Shown: positions 51,893 to 61,326 of the stretch, piece after piece
Position numbering within the stretch: the first letter of the stretch is position 1
How the letters are laid out: every line of letters begins with the position of its first letter
Notes under the pieces: generated by a model
The model's input: the letters and a program-made list of their open reading frames with translations, nothing else
What the model was told of the DNA's origin: nothing
Database searches by the model: none
Translations under genes and position numbers: made by a program
Source of the DNA: Cupriavidus pampae
GTDB taxonomy: Bacteria; Pseudomonadota; Gammaproteobacteria; Burkholderiales; Burkholderiaceae
Reading direction: 5' to 3'
NCBI RefSeq assembly: GCF_914271485.1
Contig: NZ_CAJZAG010000017.1
Span: 1 to 64,000, forward strand
DNA length: 64,000 nucleotides

Positions 51893-54367
51893 TTGCCAGA
51901 TCCCTCCTCTCCGTCGCCAGCGCCGTCATCGCCACCACCGCGCTATACGGTTGCCGTGCGCGCGCTGTGCGAGTTCACGGCCAAGGCCGGCGACCTCGAT
52001 CTGCGCTTTACGCCCTCGCCCACCGCGCAGGAAGGCGTGGCGGGCCACGGCGTGGTCACGCGCCGGCGAGGTGCGGCGCATGGGGCTGATTACCGCGCGG
52101 AAGTCGCCCTGAGCCTGGAGTTCGAAGGCTTGCGCGTGCGTGGCCGGGCCGACGGATACGACCGTGCCGCTAACAGACTCGAAGAGATCAAGACAGTGCG
52201 CGGCGAAGGCGCGATGGTGCCCGACAACCACCGCGCGCTGCATTGGGCACAGGCCAAAACCTACGCGTGGATGTTATGCGCGCAGGAAAATCTTGCAGAG
52301 ATCGAGATCGCGCTGGTTTATTTCGACATCCTGAGCCAACAGGAACGCATCGAGTCCGCGCGCTTCGAAGCGGCCGTGTTGCAAGCGGAGTTCGAACGGC
52401 ACTGCCGCTGCTTTCTGGCATGGGCCGAGCAGGAGATTGCCCACCGCATGGCGCGCGACACCGGACTCGCCGCATTGACCTTTCCGCACGATGACTTCCG
52501 GCCGGGCCAGCGTGCGCTGGCGGAATCGGTCTACAAGGCCAATGCATCGGGCCGCACGCTGCTGACGCAGGCGCCTACGGGTATCGGCAAGTCGATCGGC
52601 ACGGTGTTTCCGGCGCTCAAGGCGATGCCGGGGCAGCAGATCGACAAGCTGTTCTTCCTCTCCGCGCGCTCGACCGGGCGCGCGGTCGCGCTCGAGGCTA
52701 CGGCACGCTTGTATCGGGACTTACGCCGCGACGATGGCGCGGCGCTGCGCGTGATCGAGCTCGTGGCGCGTGACAAGTCTTGTGAGCACCCCGAGCTGGC
52801 CTGTCATGGCGCCTCGTGTCCGCTGGCGCGTGGGTTCTATGACCGGCTGCCGGCCGCGCGCGAACAGGCGCGACAGGCCGTGCGACTCAGCCGTGAGGCC
52901 TTGCGCGAGGTGGCACTTGCGCATGACGTGTGCCCGTATTTCCTCGCTCAGGAAATGGTGCGCTGGAGCGATGTCGTGGTGGCCGACTACAACTACTACT
53001 TCGACCGCAACGCGATGCTGTACGCGCTGACGGCCCTCAACGGCTGGCGTGTCAGCGTGCTGGTCGACGAAGCGCACAACCTCGTCGAGCGTGCGCGGGC
53101 GATGTATACGGCCGAGCTCGATCCGATTGGGTTTCGCGCGTTGCGCAAGACCGTCCCGAAAGCATTGAAACGGCCGCTGGAACGCGTCAACCGGCAGTGG
53201 CGCGAACTGGCCGCGCACAGCGATGCCGCGCACGAAGTGTTCGAGGCGGTGCCGCCGGCGTTTATCGATGCGCTGACGCAATGTTGTGCCGCCCTCCTCG
53301 AGCATATGAGTGCCGCGGGGCCCGCGCAGGGTCGGCATGAGGCCGAACTTGAGCGCTTCTACTTCGATGCGCTGCATTTCCTGCGTCTGGCCGAGCAGAT
53401 GGAAGAGCAAGGCGGCAAGCATTCGGTGTTCGACGTCGCGCGCCGCGATCGCATTGGTCACCGCAGTGCGACGGCGCGTGGCGTCGAAGCGGTGCCATGC
53501 GTGCGCAATCTGCTGCCCGCGCCGTTCCTGCGCGCGCGCTTTGCCGGCGCGCATTCGACCACGCTGTTCTCGGCCACGCTGCAGCCGGTGGACTACTACA
53601 CCGACATGCTCGGATTGCCGGCCCGCACCGCATGGGTCGAAGTGCCGTCGCCGTTCCGCGCCGAGCAGCTCGAGGTGCGCGTGGCCACGCGCATCTCCAC
53701 GCGCTATCGCGACCGCGAACGCACGCTGCCCGCGCTCGTGCAGTTGATGGGCGTGCAATATGCCGCACGACCTGGCAACTACCTCGCGTTTTTCAGCAGC
53801 CATGACTATCTGCAACGCGCGGCGGAACTGTTTGCGCGCTGTTATCCCGACGTGCCGTACCGGCTGCAGGCGCGCGGCATGGACGAGGCCGGGCAGACGG
53901 CGTTTATCGACGGCTTTGTGGCGGGCGGATGTGGCATCGGCTTCGCGGTGCTGGGCGGGAGCTTCTCGGAAGGCGTCGATCTGCCCGGCGACCGGCTGAT
54001 CGGCGCCTTTGTCGCGACGCTGGGCCTGCCGCAGGTGAATCCGGTCAACGAGCAGTTACGCGAGCACATGGAGCAGCTGTTCGGGCGCGGCTATGCGTAT
54101 GCCTATCTGTATCCCGGCCTGCGCAAGGTGGTGCAGGCCGCGGGCCGCGTCATCCGCACCGACGACGATCGTGGCGTGGTGTGGCTGATCGACGACCGCT
54201 TTGCCGATGCGGAAATTCTTGCACTGCTGCCGGCATGGTGGCGTCCGTCGCAAGACTCGTTGCCGCGTACGACAAGGCTCGCCGATTCGCGGCACAATGC
54301 GCATCACGATGGACATCACGCCGAGCCGCCATCCGGACAGGATGTCGCTGGCGCGAATTTCGCATAA
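51893..54367 (+). CDS. Fe-S helicase of the XPD/DinG type with N-terminal PD-(D/E)XK nuclease domain
   Basis: 824 residues from TTG 51893; no ATG is near and no ribosome binding site is clear. Residues about 20-180 show a RecB/Cas4-like nuclease core: Asp87 (GRADGYD), E98-I-K100, and Q-x3-Y (QAKTYAWML). Residues 200-800 form an XPD-family helicase: Walker A APTGIGKS (227-234), DEAH box (VDEAHNL), four cysteines for an Fe-S cluster (SCEHPELACHGASCP and DVCPYF), and C-terminal AAGRVIRTDDDRG. A LexA box precedes it, so it is a damage-induced DNA repair enzyme. DNA polarity is unknown. Confidence 0.88.
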   Translation: MPDPSSPSPAPSSPPPRYTVAVRALCEFTAKAGDLDLRFTPSPTAQEGVAGHGVVTRRRGAAHGADYRAEVALSLEFEGLRVRGRADGYDRAANRLEEIKTVRGEGAMVPDNHRALHWAQAKTYAWMLCAQENLAEIEIALVYFDILSQQERIESARFEAAVLQAEFERHCRCFLAWAEQEIAHRMARDTGLAALTFPHDDFRPGQRALAESVYKANASGRTLLTQAPTGIGKSIGTVFPALKAMPGQQIDKLFFLSARSTGRAVALEATARLYRDLRRDDGAALRVIELVARDKSCEHPELACHGASCPLARGFYDRLPAAREQARQAVRLSREALREVALAHDVCPYFLAQEMVRWSDVVVADYNYYFDRNAMLYALTALNGWRVSVLVDEAHNLVERARAMYTAELDPIGFRALRKTVPKALKRPLERVNRQWRELAAHSDAAHEVFEAVPPAFIDALTQCCAALLEHMSAAGPAQGRHEAELERFYFDALHFLRLAEQMEEQGGKHSVFDVARRDRIGHRSATARGVEAVPCVRNLLPAPFLRARFAGAHSTTLFSATLQPVDYYTDMLGLPARTAWVEVPSPFRAEQLEVRVATRISTRYRDRERTLPALVQLMGVQYAARPGNYLAFFSSHDYLQRAAELFARCYPDVPYRLQARGMDEAGQTAFIDGFVAGGCGIGFAVLGGSFSEGVDLPGDRLIGAFVATLGLPQVNPVNEQLREHMEQLFGRGYAYAYLYPGLRKVVQAAGRVIRTDDDRGVVWLIDDRFADAEILALLPAWWRPSQDSLPRTTRLADSRHNAHHDGHHAEPPSGQDVAGANFA

Positions 54368-54406
54368 GCGATGGCCCAACGCGGCGCGATCAGGAGACTC
54401 CCACCG

Positions 54407-54742
54407 ATGAGCATGACCAAGACCTTTGCTGCCACCGAACCGGCCCGTACCGAGATCGACGCACTGTCCGGCGCCACGCTGCTGGAGTTCGGCGCCCCGT
54501 GGTGCGGCTTCTGCATGCGCGCGCAACCGCTGATCGAGACCGCGTTCGCGGGGCATCCGTCGCTGCGCCACGTGAAGATCGAAGACGGCAGCGGCCGACC
54601 GCTGGGGCGCTCGTTCCGCGTCAAGCTATGGCCGACGCTGGTGTTCCTGCGCGATGGCCAGGAGGTGGCGCGGCTGGTACGGCCCACCGATGCGAACGCG
54701 ATCGCCGAAGCGATGGCCAGCATCGACGCAACGCCCACCTGA
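54407..54742 (+). CDS. thioredoxin-family protein
   Basis: 111 residues from ATG 54407, with AGGAG about 10 bases upstream. The thioredoxin fold has redox pair C33-G-F-C36 (FGAPWCGFCMRAQPL) and cis-Pro (LWPTLVFLRDG). No signal peptide, so cytoplasmic. It follows the helicase gene by 39 bases and may be co-transcribed with it. The stop codon lies in a 12-base tandem duplication (CGCCCACCTGAA, twice). Confidence 0.87.
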   Translation: MSMTKTFAATEPARTEIDALSGATLLEFGAPWCGFCMRAQPLIETAFAGHPSLRHVKIEDGSGRPLGRSFRVKLWPTLVFLRDGQEVARLVRPTDANAIAEAMASIDATPT

Positions 54743-54773
54743 ACGCCCACCTGAACTGCGTCAAGGTGCCTGC

Positions 54774-55658
54774 TCAGGACTCACGCATCAGGTCCACCAG
54801 CGCGCGCAAGCCGGCGGGGATATTGCGGCGGCTCGGGTAATACAGGCATAGCCGGCCAAACGACGGTGTCCAGTCCTCGAGCACATGCACGAGCCGGCCC
54901 GCGGCGATATCCTCCTGGACATTCCACTCGCTGAGGTATGACAGCCCACTGCCCTCGTGCACCGCGGCAATCATCAAGGTGGTGTCGTCGAGCGTGATCG
55001 TGCCCGGCACATCCACTTCCAGCGATTCGCCATGCTTTGTGAACTCCCAGCGGTAGATCACACCGCTGGCCATACGCGCGCGAATGCAGCGATGGTGCAG
55101 CAGATCCATGGGCGAGCGCGGCACCGGGTGATTCTCGAAATATTCGGGAGTGCCCACCACCACCATGCGCTGCTGCGGCCCGAACGGAATCGCCACCATG
55201 TCCTGCGGCACCGCCTCCAGTAGCCGGATACCGGCATCGAAGCCCGCCACCACGATATCGATCAGCCGGCCCTCGGTAACGATATCGAGGTGCATCTCGG
55301 GATAGCGCCGCGCGTACTCCAGAAAAATCGGCATGGCCTGCCGCGCGGCACCCACCGAAGTATTGATACGCAACGTTCCACGGGGCGTTTCCCCATAACT
55401 GCCAGCCTGCGTCAGCGCGTCGCGAATCGAAGCCAGCGCGGGCGCGACGTTATCGACGAACTGCGCCCCCGCCTCCGACAACGCCACGCTGCGTGTGGTC
55501 CGGTTGAACAACCGCACGCCGATGCGCCCTTCCAGCGCCGCAATGCCATGCGACAACGCCGAGGTCGAGACGCCCAGCTCCACCGCCGCCGCACGGAAGC
55601 TGCGATGACGGGCGACTGCGAGAACCGCCTCGAGTTCCTGTAAACCACTGGTTTGCAT
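54774..55658 (-). CDS. LysR-family transcriptional regulator
   Basis: 294 residues. DNA-binding domain 1-62 (LQELEAVLAVARHRSFRAAAVELG, STSALSHGIAALEGRIG), substrate domain 88-290. It belongs to the same DmlR/CrgA-like branch as the regulator at 13294. It is divergent from the aldehyde dehydrogenase gene with about 100 bases between starts, so that gene is its likely target. Confidence 0.9.
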   Translation of the reverse strand: MQTSGLQELEAVLAVARHRSFRAAAVELGVSTSALSHGIAALEGRIGVRLFNRTTRSVALSEAGAQFVDNVAPALASIRDALTQAGSYGETPRGTLRINTSVGAARQAMPIFLEYARRYPEMHLDIVTEGRLIDIVVAGFDAGIRLLEAVPQDMVAIPFGPQQRMVVVGTPEYFENHPVPRSPMDLLHHRCIRARMASGVIYRWEFTKHGESLEVDVPGTITLDDTTLMIAAVHEGSGLSYLSEWNVQEDIAAGRLVHVLEDWTPSFGRLCLYYPSRRNIPAGLRALVDLMRES

Positions 55659-55759
55659 TATCCCGATCTCCTCACTGATTCATCCGCGATTGTATGGCTA
55701 GACGGGCCAATGGTGCGAGCCTACATTGAATGCAACGCAACTTTCAATGGCTCTTCACC

Positions 55760-57187
55760 ATGCACAACATCGACAAGATCTACATCGACGGCGCCTTCGT
55801 GACCCCACACGGGGAGGAATGGTTCGACCTGTTCAATCCGGCGACCGAGCAGACCATCGGCCGCGTCCGGCTGGCCGACGAGGCCGATGCCCATGCCGCC
55901 ATCGCCGCCGCCAAAGCCGCGCTGCCGCGCATTGCCAGCGCCACCCGCGAAGAGCGGCTCGGCTGGCTCGCACGCATGGAAGCGGCCGTGCGTAAGCGCG
56001 AAGCGGAACTGTTCGATGCCGTGATCGAGGAATATGGCGCGCCGATCAGCCGCGCGCGCTGGATGGTCACGTACGCGGCCGACGTCATCGCCCATGCCGC
56101 CGATGTCCTCCGCGACTACCCGTTTGCGCGCCGCGCGGGCACGGCCGAAGTCACGATGACGCCGGTAGGCGTGGCGGGCCTGATCACGCCGTGGAACGCC
56201 AACGCGAGCTTTATCACCGGCAAGCTCGCCACCGCCCTCGCCGCGGGCTGCCCAGCTGTCATCAAGCCGAGCGAGATGAGCGCGCTGCAAACCCGCATCG
56301 TCACCGAGGCGCTGCATGAGGCCGATCTGCCGCGCGGCGCGTTCAATATCGTGACTGGCCGTGGCGATGTCGTGGGCGCCGCGATCACCGCGCATCGCGA
56401 TGTCGCCAAGATCTCGTTCACGGGCTCGACGGCTGTGGGCAAGGCGATCGTCCGCGCCGGCGCGGACACACTCAAGCGCGTGACGCTCGAACTCGGCGGC
56501 AAGTCGCCGACGATCATCCTCGACGATGCGGACTTTGCGCAGGTGGTGCCGCTCGCATTGCTGGCTGGCTTTATGAATAGCGGCCAGGCGTGCATCGCCG
56601 GCACGCGCATTCTGGTGCCGGCGGCGCGCAAGGCCGAGTTCGAGGCCCATGTGCGCGATGCCGTCGGCCAGTTTCCGGCGGGCCTGCCTTCGAACCCCGC
56701 CACCGCGATCGGCCCGATGGTAAGCCAGCGTCAATGGGAGCGCGTACAGCGCTATATCGGCGTGGGTCTCGAGGAAGGGGCAAAGCTCGTGACCGGCGGC
56801 GTGGGACGTCCTGAAGGCCTGACCGCCGGCTGGTTCGTGCGGCCGACCGTATTCACCGATGTGCGGAATGACATGACCATCGCGCGCGAGGAAATCTTCG
56901 GGCCGGTGCTGTCGATCATCGCCTATGACAACGAAGAAGAAGCCGTGGCGATTGCCAATGACACCACGTACGGTTTGTCGGCTTACGTCATGGGCAGCGA
57001 TGCGGCGCGCGCACGCCGCGTTGCCGCGCGCATCGAATCCGGGCGCGTGCTCGTGAACACGCTTGCGCACGAGCCCAAGGCGCCGTTCGGCGGCTTCAAG
57101 CAATCGGGCCTTGGCCGCGAGTATGGTACCTACGGACTGGAAGCGTTTCTCGAACCGAAGTCGACGCTCGGCGTGTTTGCCGATTGA
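55760..57187 (+). CDS. NAD(P)-dependent aldehyde dehydrogenase
   Basis: 475 residues from ATG 55760 (an in-frame ATG at 55730 adds ten). Catalytic Cys278 (NSGQACIAGTR), general base Glu244 (LELGGKSP), cofactor-binding TPWNANASF and FTGSTAVGK, and oligomer motif PFGGFKQSGLGRE are all intact. It oxidises an aldehyde to the acid in the cytoplasm. The substrate is unknown; the divergent LysR gene probably senses it. Confidence 0.92.
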   Translation: MHNIDKIYIDGAFVTPHGEEWFDLFNPATEQTIGRVRLADEADAHAAIAAAKAALPRIASATREERLGWLARMEAAVRKREAELFDAVIEEYGAPISRARWMVTYAADVIAHAADVLRDYPFARRAGTAEVTMTPVGVAGLITPWNANASFITGKLATALAAGCPAVIKPSEMSALQTRIVTEALHEADLPRGAFNIVTGRGDVVGAAITAHRDVAKISFTGSTAVGKAIVRAGADTLKRVTLELGGKSPTIILDDADFAQVVPLALLAGFMNSGQACIAGTRILVPAARKAEFEAHVRDAVGQFPAGLPSNPATAIGPMVSQRQWERVQRYIGVGLEEGAKLVTGGVGRPEGLTAGWFVRPTVFTDVRNDMTIAREEIFGPVLSIIAYDNEEEAVAIANDTTYGLSAYVMGSDAARARRVAARIESGRVLVNTLAHEPKAPFGGFKQSGLGREYGTYGLEAFLEPKSTLGVFAD

Positions 57188-57199
57188 TATGCGGCGAGA

Positions 57200-57673
57200 T
57201 CAGGTTTCGAGCGGCATCGCGCTCGTGCACTTGATCTCGTCGAGGCACACGCTCGACTTCACCCCGCTCACGCCCGGGATGCGCATCAGCGTATCGAGCA
57301 GGAAGTCCGACAGCGACTTGAGGTCACGCGCTACCACCTTGAGCACGTAGTCGATATCCCCCGTCACCGAAAAGCACTCCTGGATCTGCGCGAGTTCGGC
57401 CACCAGGCCCTTGAATTTCGACAGATCCCGGATGTGCCCGCGCTCCATCGTCACATGGATAAACGCGGTCACCCCAAATCCCAGCGCGGCACTGTCGAGC
57501 CTCGCCTCATAGCGCTTGATAACGCCAGCCTCCTCCAGGCGGCGATGCCGCCGCAGCGTCTGCGCCGGCGACAGGCTGATCGCCTCGGCCAGTTCGAGGT
57601 TGGAAGCGCGTCCGTGTTCCTGCAGCATGCCAAGCAAGCGGCGGTCGGTTCGATCCAGCTCCGGATTCTGCAC
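57200..57673 (-). CDS. Lrp/AsnC-family transcriptional regulator
   Basis: 157 residues from GTG 57673, fixed by AGGAG 8 bases upstream. Helix-turn-helix at about 5-55 (LDRTDRRLLGMLQEHGR, LSLSPAQTLRRHRRLEE-like recognition helix), RAM ligand domain 70-145. It is divergent from hppD with about 250 bases between starts, and proteins of this family next to hppD usually control tyrosine or phenylalanine catabolism in response to the amino acid. Confidence 0.9.
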   Translation of the reverse strand: MQNPELDRTDRRLLGMLQEHGRASNLELAEAISLSPAQTLRRHRRLEEAGVIKRYEARLDSAALGFGVTAFIHVTMERGHIRDLSKFKGLVAELAQIQECFSVTGDIDYVLKVVARDLKSLSDFLLDTLMRIPGVSGVKSSVCLDEIKCTSAMPLET

Positions 57674-57925
57674 GTCGATTTCTCCTGATCGTATTTCTAC
57701 GAAATTTCCTCTCACAACCTAGGGTTTCCCTTGCCGCGTTATGAAATCCTATTTTGCGGGCGCGAATATACACTCGAATCGTTCGTCGCTGGCAGGGATG
57801 GCGCACCGATGTCGGGAATATCGCATCTTTTTGCCGCGCAGACGACTCAGCATTTCCACGATATCTGCAATATCCGGGCCTAATCTCGCGCCAGGCCCGA
57901 AATAAAATTTCCTCGTGACCGCCCC

Positions 57926-59026
57926 ATGACCAATCTCGCCGAGCAAACCACCATGACGGACCTCTTTGATAACCCGATGCAGCTGATGGGATTCGAGTTC
58001 GTCGAATTCGCGTCGCCGATGCCCAACGTGCTCGAGCCGCTGTTCGAGAAGATGGGCTTTACGCTGGTGGCGCGACATCGGTCGAAGGACGTGCTGCTGT
58101 ATCGTCAGGGCGACGTCAATTTCATCGTGAACCGCGAGCCGAACAGCCACGCCGCGTACTTCGCGGCCGAGCATGGTCCGAGCGCATGCGGCCTGGCATT
58201 CCGCGTCAAGGATTCGCACCGCGCCTATGCGCGCGCGCTGGAGCTCGGCGCGCAGCCGGTGGAGATCCCGACCGGTCCGATGGAGTTGCGTCTGCCCGCA
58301 ATCAAGGGCATCGGCGGCGCGCCGCTCTACCTGATCGACCGCTTCGAGGACGGCAAATCGATCTATGACATCGACTTCGAGTTTCTGGAAGGCGTGGAGC
58401 GTCGTCCCGAGGGCCATGGCCTGCGCGTGATCGACCACCTGACGCACAACGTCTACCGCGGCCGCATGACGTACTGGGCGAACTTCTACGAACGTCTGTT
58501 CAACTTCCGCGAAATCCGCTATTTCGACATTCAAGGCGAGTACACGGGCCTGACCTCGAAGGCGATGACCGCGCCCGACGGCCGCATCCGCATTCCGCTC
58601 AACGAGGAGTCGTCGAAGGGCAGCGGCCAGATCGAGGAGTTCCTGATGGCCTTCAATGGCGAGGGCATCCAGCACATCGCGTTCCACACCGACAACCTGC
58701 TCGATGTCATCGACCGCCTGCAGCTGGCCGGCGTCGAGCTCATGACCGCGCCGAACGACTACTACTACGAGGCGCTCGAGACGCGTCTGCCCGGCCATGG
58801 CCAGCCTGTGGACCAGTTGAAGGCGCGCGGCATCCTGCTGGACGGCACGACGGCCGACAACAAGCCGCGGCTGCTGCTGCAGATCTTCTCCAAGAGCGCG
58901 CTGGGGCCGGTGTTCTTCGAATTCATCCAGCGCCGCGGCGACGATGGCTTTGGCGAAGGCAATTTCAAGGCGCTGTTCGAGTCGCTCGAGCGCGACCAGA
59001 TCGCGCGCGGCACCTTGAAAGTCTGA
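57926..59026 (+). CDS. hppD: 4-hydroxyphenylpyruvate dioxygenase
   Basis: 366 residues. The two-domain VOC fold carries the iron triad His171 (VIDHLTHNVYRGRM), His250 (GIQHIAFHTDN) and Glu332 (FFEFIQRRG). It converts 4-hydroxyphenylpyruvate to homogentisate, step two of tyrosine breakdown. It precedes tyrB, which makes its substrate, and is divergent from an AsnC-type regulator. Homogentisate dioxygenase is not in the window. Confidence 0.96.
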   Translation: MTNLAEQTTMTDLFDNPMQLMGFEFVEFASPMPNVLEPLFEKMGFTLVARHRSKDVLLYRQGDVNFIVNREPNSHAAYFAAEHGPSACGLAFRVKDSHRAYARALELGAQPVEIPTGPMELRLPAIKGIGGAPLYLIDRFEDGKSIYDIDFEFLEGVERRPEGHGLRVIDHLTHNVYRGRMTYWANFYERLFNFREIRYFDIQGEYTGLTSKAMTAPDGRIRIPLNEESSKGSGQIEEFLMAFNGEGIQHIAFHTDNLLDVIDRLQLAGVELMTAPNDYYYEALETRLPGHGQPVDQLKARGILLDGTTADNKPRLLLQIFSKSALGPVFFEFIQRRGDDGFGEGNFKALFESLERDQIARGTLKV

Positions 59027-59087
59027 ACGATTTTCGGACGTTGGCACGATCGAGACGGCGAGCGTGCCGGCATTCGGAGTCAGGCGG

Positions 59088-59129
59088 GGCCCGCGAGACC
59101 GGGTAATTCCGGCCTCGCGGGCCGTTCTT
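59088..59129 (+). terminator. hairpin between hppD and tyrB
   Basis: GGCCCGCGAG (59088-59097) pairs perfectly with CTCGCGGGCC (59114-59123), with an inner CCGG/CCGG pairing, followed by GTTCTTGG. The weak T-run suggests partial termination between hppD and tyrB. Confidence 0.6.
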
Positions 59130-59172
59130 GGCGTAAGCTAACGGTTTTTGGCGCTTTCCGGTTACCCATCCC

Positions 59173-60369
59173 ATGTTCGAACATATCGAAGCCTTTCCGG
59201 GCGATCCCATCCTCTCGCTCAACGAAGACTTTCAGCAAGACCCGCGCACCAACAAGGTCAACCTGAGCATCGGCATCTACTTCGATGACAACGGCCGCCT
59301 GCCCGTCATGAAGTCAGTCGCCGAGGCGGAAGCCGCGCTGCTGGCGGACATGGGCCCGCGCTCGTATCTGCCGATGTCAGGCCTGGTTGCCTACCGTCAG
59401 GCTGTGCAGGCGCTGGTGTTCGGCGAGAACAGCCCCGCCCGCGTGGAAGGCCGCATCGCCACGCTGCAAACGCTCGGTGGCTCTGGCGCGCTGCGCGTGG
59501 GCGCGGACTTCCTCAAGCGCTCCTTCCCCAATACCGAACTGTGGCTCAGCGATCCCAGCTGGGAGAACCACCGCGTGGTGTTCGAGCGCGCCGGCTTTAC
59601 CGTCAACAGCTATCCGTACTACGACGCGGCCACTGGCGGCCTGAAGTTCGACGAGATGCTCGCGGCGATCAAGCAGATTCCGCAGGGCGGCATCGTGCTG
59701 CTGCATGCGTGCTGCCACAACCCGACCGGCGTAGATCTGAACAAGGAACAGTGGCTGCAGGTCATCGACGTGGTCAAGCAGCGCAAGCTGCTGCCGTTTG
59801 TCGATATGGCCTACCAGGGCTTCGGCACCGACCTCGATGACGATGCGTTCGTCGTGCGCGAACTCGCGCGCCAGGGCGTGTCCGCACTGGTCGCCAATTC
59901 GTTCTCGAAGAACTTCTCGCTGTATGGCGAACGCGTCGGTGGCCTGAGCGTGATCTGCCAGAGCGCCGACGAGGCCAGCCGCGTGCTGGGCCAGTTGACC
60001 GGTGCCGTGCGCGCCAACTACAGCAACCCGCCGACGCATGGCGCGCGCGTGGTGGCTCGCGTGCTGACCTCGCCCGAACTGCGTGCCGACTGGCAAAAGG
60101 AACTGGCCTCGATGTGCGATCGCATCGCACGCATGCGTCAGGCGATTCACGATCAGCTGCGCGCGCACGTGACTGGCGAAAAGCTGTCGCGCTACATCAC
60201 GCAGCGCGGCATGTTCACGTACACCGGGCTGACGGCCGATCAGGTCGATCGCCTCAAGAACGAACACGGCGTTTATCTGCTGCGCTCGGGCCGCATGTGC
60301 GTGGCGGGCCTCAACGAACGCAACGTTGGCGTGGTCGCCAATGCGATCGGGCAAGTATTGAAGGGTTGA
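59173..60369 (+). CDS. tyrB: aromatic amino acid aminotransferase
   Basis: 398 residues, standard for class I aspartate/aromatic aminotransferases. Lys246 (NSFSKNFSLYGERVG) binds pyridoxal phosphate; HNPTGVD and the C-terminal RSGRMCVAGLN with its carboxylate-binding Arg are present. It converts tyrosine or phenylalanine to the 2-oxo acid, feeding HppD. The small gap to hppD and linked function indicate a shared pathway even if not one transcript. Confidence 0.92.
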   Translation: MFEHIEAFPGDPILSLNEDFQQDPRTNKVNLSIGIYFDDNGRLPVMKSVAEAEAALLADMGPRSYLPMSGLVAYRQAVQALVFGENSPARVEGRIATLQTLGGSGALRVGADFLKRSFPNTELWLSDPSWENHRVVFERAGFTVNSYPYYDAATGGLKFDEMLAAIKQIPQGGIVLLHACCHNPTGVDLNKEQWLQVIDVVKQRKLLPFVDMAYQGFGTDLDDDAFVVRELARQGVSALVANSFSKNFSLYGERVGGLSVICQSADEASRVLGQLTGAVRANYSNPPTHGARVVARVLTSPELRADWQKELASMCDRIARMRQAIHDQLRAHVTGEKLSRYITQRGMFTYTGLTADQVDRLKNEHGVYLLRSGRMCVAGLNERNVGVVANAIGQVLKG

Positions 60370-60402
60370 TCACCTTTAGTCACCCTATGGTCACCCTATG
60401 GC

Positions 60403-60435
60403 CGAGGGGAGCTTCATTCGCTGAATTTCCCCTCG
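60403..60435 (+). terminator. hairpin after tyrB
   Basis: CGAGGGGA (60403-60410) pairs with TCCCCTCG (60428-60435), with an inner TTCA/TGAA. It is preceded by a tandem repeat of TCACCCTATGG (60380-60401). No long T-run follows. Confidence 0.45.
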
Positions 60436-60501
60436 CCAGCAAGTCCGTGCGGAACGGTTTACCATCTCGGCCATTCCTTTTCGCATCCGCACGGAGTTTT
60501 C

Positions 60502-61209
60502 ATGGCATCAGACCTGGCCTCGCATCCGATTTCCGGCAAGTGGCCCGCCTCGCATCCTGACCGACTGCAGCTTTACTCGCTGCCAACGCCCAACGGCATC
60601 AAGGTGTCGCTGATGCTCGAGGAGACCGGTCTCCCGTACGAACCGCACGCGGTGCGCTTCGACAGCAACGACCAGCTCACGCCCGAGTTCATCGCGCTCA
60701 ATCCCAACAACAAGATCCCGGCAATCATCGATCCCGATGGCCCCGGCGGCAAGCCGCTCGCGCTGTTTGAATCGGGCGCGATCCTGATCTATCTGGCCGA
60801 GAAGACCGGCAAGTTCATGTCGGCGGACCCCGCCACGCGCTACGAAACCATCCAGTGGGTGATGTTCCAGATGGGCGGCATCGGCCCGATGTTTGGGCAG
60901 CTCGGCTTCTTCCACAAGTTCGCGGGCAAGGACTACGAAGACAAGCGTCCGCGCGACCGCTATGCAGCGGAGTCGCGCCGACTGCTGAACGTGCTGAACG
61001 AACGCCTCAAGGGTCGCGCGTGGATCATGGGCGACGACTACACGATCGCCGATATCGCAACGTTCCCCTGGGTGCGCAATCTGTTGGGCTTCTATGAGGC
61101 TGGCGATATCGTCGGCATCAAGGACTTCCCCGAAGTCTCGCGCGTGCTGGAAGCGTTCGTGGCACGTCCAACGGTACAACGCGCAGTGAATATTCCGCGC
61201 CGCGATTGA
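60502..61209 (+). CDS. glutathione S-transferase (YfcG/YghU-like)
   Basis: 235 residues, GGAG before ATG. The thioredoxin-like N-terminal domain (20-100) has LYSLPTPNGIKVSLMLEE, NNKIPAI and the glutathione-binding ESGAILIYLAE; the helical domain covers 110-225 (DDYTIADIATFPWV). The TPNGIK motif matches nu-class enzymes, which have disulfide reductase activity. It is a single-gene unit. Confidence 0.9.
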   Translation: MASDLASHPISGKWPASHPDRLQLYSLPTPNGIKVSLMLEETGLPYEPHAVRFDSNDQLTPEFIALNPNNKIPAIIDPDGPGGKPLALFESGAILIYLAEKTGKFMSADPATRYETIQWVMFQMGGIGPMFGQLGFFHKFAGKDYEDKRPRDRYAAESRRLLNVLNERLKGRAWIMGDDYTIADIATFPWVRNLLGFYEAGDIVGIKDFPEVSRVLEAFVARPTVQRAVNIPRRD

Positions 61210-61326
61210 GTCGTTTATTCAGCCACCTGCCCCGCCTCGATCCTGGCGATCTTGGTTAGAATCAAAACAAGGCCAAACCATCAACCGGCTTTCTGATCCT
61301 TTCACGCACAGCGCCGAGGGACGTTC

